From an uncultured Eubacteriales bacterium (GTDB lineage: Bacteria; Bacillota_I; Bacilli_A; RF39; UBA660), in contig OMQW01000032.1 of the NCBI GenBank assembly GCA_900313345.1, forward strand, positions 1 through 5,326: DNA of 5,326 bases, in the 5' to 3' direction. The notes beneath the pieces were generated by a model. It was given only the letters and a program-made list of their open reading frames with translations, searched no databases and was not told where the DNA came from. Shown piece by piece: positions 5,122 to 5,326 of this stretch. How positions within the stretch are numbered: position 1 is the first letter of the stretch; each line of letters starts with the position of its first letter. A program made the position numbers and the translations under genes.

Positions 5122-5326
5122 ATGAAAAAGTGAATAATTATAGGTTTTATTATTGGAATATGCTTAACAACAGTATTATCCATATCAGCATATAGTTATT
5201 TAGCAAAGGATATAAAATTTATAAGAAAAATGGAACTTGATCTAATGTAGAAGAAGCAATTAATGAATTACAAAGCTCAAATAGTTTTGATAGATACCCT
5301 GATAGAATAATAGAAAAACATGATAA
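5122..5326 (+). pseudogene. Small signal-anchored protein gene, broken by two TGA codons and a frameshift; 3' end outside the window
   Basis: From ATG 5122 the frame reads MKK, TGA (5131-5133), then IIIGFIIGICLTTVLSISAY and SYLAKDIKF, a typical N-terminal signal or anchor segment. It stops at TAG 5248-5250. Adding one A to the A5 run at 5226-5230 restores the frame. It continues RKNGT, TGA (5238-5240), SNVEEAINELQSSNSF and DRYPDRIIEKHD to the edge. The pattern TW..NVEEAI.EL following a signal peptide and AKDI resembles small secreted proteins common in gut Bacillota and their phages. In those proteins the residue before the NVEEAI part is Trp, so the second TGA stands where TGG is expected. 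Under the standard code this is a pseudogene. It sits 32 nt after the kinase gene with a strong ribosome binding site, so it was probably its operon partner. Function is unknown. Confidence 0.6.

Noticed and set aside
1..5326. CRISPR array, tRNA or rRNA gene, insertion sequence or integrase
   Set aside because: I saw no regularly spaced repeats with unique spacers, no tRNA-like cloverleaf, and no transposase or integrase motifs on either strand.

Overview
The window is very AT-rich, with AGGAG-type ribosome binding sites and sigma-70/sigma-A promoters (one is a perfect TTGACA-17-TATAAT). Codon use strongly favours A/T in the third position. The protein families present are a membrane-anchored Xre regulator with a DUF4097 partner, a PlsC-type acyltransferase and a 7TM hybrid histidine kinase. 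Together these suggest a low-GC Bacillota, plausibly an anaerobic gut Bacilli or Clostridia lineage. The sequence alone does not fix the genus.

Layout: (1) 2-130 is the last 42 residues of a response-regulator receiver domain, a close paralogue of the C-terminus of the full kinase further on. (2) 131-508 has no intact gene. It holds a terminator-like hairpin, the decayed tail of a SEC-C zinc-motif protein, a strong terminator, and the promoter of the next operon with an inverted repeat between its -35 and -10. (3) 509-1904 is a two-gene, translationally coupled operon: an Xre-family HTH protein with four membrane helices, and an anchored DUF4097-type beta-repeat protein. (4) 1905-2200 holds a terminator that can work in both directions and a small broken minus-strand gene. 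Back-to-back promoters with overlapping -35 boxes follow. (5) 2210-3202 is a PlsC-like acyltransferase whose terminator overlaps its stop codon. (6) 3263-5089 is a 7TM hybrid histidine kinase with its own promoter. (7) 5122-5326 is the start of a small signal-anchored protein gene, broken by two in-frame TGA codons and one frameshift; it runs off the window.

The intact genes all concern the cell envelope: sensing (7TM hybrid kinase and its paralogue), a membrane-tethered regulator with an extracellular partner, and phospholipid acylation. A functional link among them is inference from proximity only. The striking theme is decay. Three broken genes lie between the intact ones, and two of them still have strong expression signals. 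No entirely new system is evident. The broken ORF at the right end, where TGA sits at a likely Trp position, and the minus-strand remnant deserve the closest look.
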